A DNA stretch of 64,000 bases from Yoonia tamlensis (GTDB lineage: Bacteria > Pseudomonadota > Alphaproteobacteria > Rhodobacterales > Rhodobacteraceae): the NCBI RefSeq assembly GCF_900115105.1, contig NZ_FOYP01000003.1:169972-233971 (forward strand), read 5' to 3'. The translations under genes and the position numbers were made by a program. Position 1 is the first letter of the stretch; every line of letters starts with the position of its first letter. The notes under the pieces were generated by a model. The model saw only the letters and a program-made list of their open reading frames with translations. It had not been told where the DNA came from and ran no database searches. This document shows, in pieces, positions 63,813-64,000 of this stretch.

Positions 63813-64000
63813 CAAATCAAGCCTATCGAGCCATTAGTACCAGTCAACTGAACGCCTTACAGCGCTTACATCTCTGGCCTATCGACGAGGTGGTCTACCT
63901 CGGCTCTCAGGGATATCTTGTTTTGAAGGGGGCTTCCCGCTTAGATGCCTTCAGCGGTTATCCTGTCCGATCATAGCTACTCTGCACTGCCGTTGGCACG
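63813..64000 (-). rRNA. rrl: 23S ribosomal RNA, 3' end partial
   Basis: The last approximately 190 nt of 23S rRNA on the minus strand. Recognisable are the domain VI segments reading, on the minus strand, GATAACCGCTGAAGGCATCT, AAGCGGGAAG and GGTACTAATGGCTCGATAGG. The gene runs off the right edge of the window. The exact 3' end, around 63811-63815, is an estimate. Confidence 0.92.

Noticed and set aside
63557..63976. Plus-strand open frame of 139 codons near the right end
   Set aside because: It runs antisense across 5S rRNA, the spacer and 23S rRNA.

Overview
The window looks like chromosome of a marine alphaproteobacterium of the Roseobacter group (Rhodobacteraceae). This rests on the GC-rich codon use, the initiator tRNA and 5S rRNA sequences, PHB genes, an fhs-type formate-THF ligase, a five-gene urea ABC transporter, a TRAP transporter and a valine-degradation operon. 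I see no prophage, insertion sequence or CRISPR array. The genus cannot be fixed by reading alone.

Layout. 1-13.5 kb is mostly housekeeping, largely on the minus strand: polyprenyl diphosphate synthase, a TrmN6-like methyltransferase, phaA/phaB, a partly degenerate EAL protein, moaE-moaD-pgsA, uvrC, a tight S49 peptidase / 55-aa protein / pteridine-reductase-like SDR operon, an ABC-2 exporter and a divergent GAPDH. 13.9-23.8 kb is the most unusual block. On the plus strand it holds a transmembrane Ser/Thr kinase, an FHA protein, a PP2C phosphatase, three different dynamin-like GTPases, a Roadblock-like protein and an orphan protein. 24.2-30.1 kb is urtABCDE, followed by convergent fhs. 31.9-35.0 kb holds a sulfotransferase-like gene broken by two in-frame stops and two glycosyltransferases.

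35.1-42.4 kb is a sugar-uptake operon: a LacI-type regulator with its own palindrome, a binding protein, two permeases, a GH63-like glycosidase and an ATPase. Its permeases are unusual, and the glycosidase suggests a glucosylglycerate-type substrate. 42.5-43.5 kb is an orphan membrane-anchored protein. 43.5-52.6 kb is an RpiR-controlled catabolic cluster: amidohydrolase, TRAP transporter, glutamine-synthetase-like ligase, VOC protein, aldehyde dehydrogenase and Fe-alcohol dehydrogenase. It reads as a possible gamma-glutamylation route for an amino alcohol or amine. 52.8-56.3 kb is a four-gene ferric-siderophore ABC transporter. 56.5-61.4 kb holds valine-catabolism genes around an AraC-type regulator. 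61.6-63.0 kb is an AT-richer, possibly truncated asparagine-synthetase-like gene. The window ends in the 3' part of a minus-strand rRNA operon (23S-5S-tRNA-fMet), with an interrupted duplicate of the 5' half of the tRNA between 5S and tRNA.

Gene starts were often moved inward from the longest open frame, to the ATG or GTG with a Shine-Dalgarno sequence or a translational-coupling overlap.
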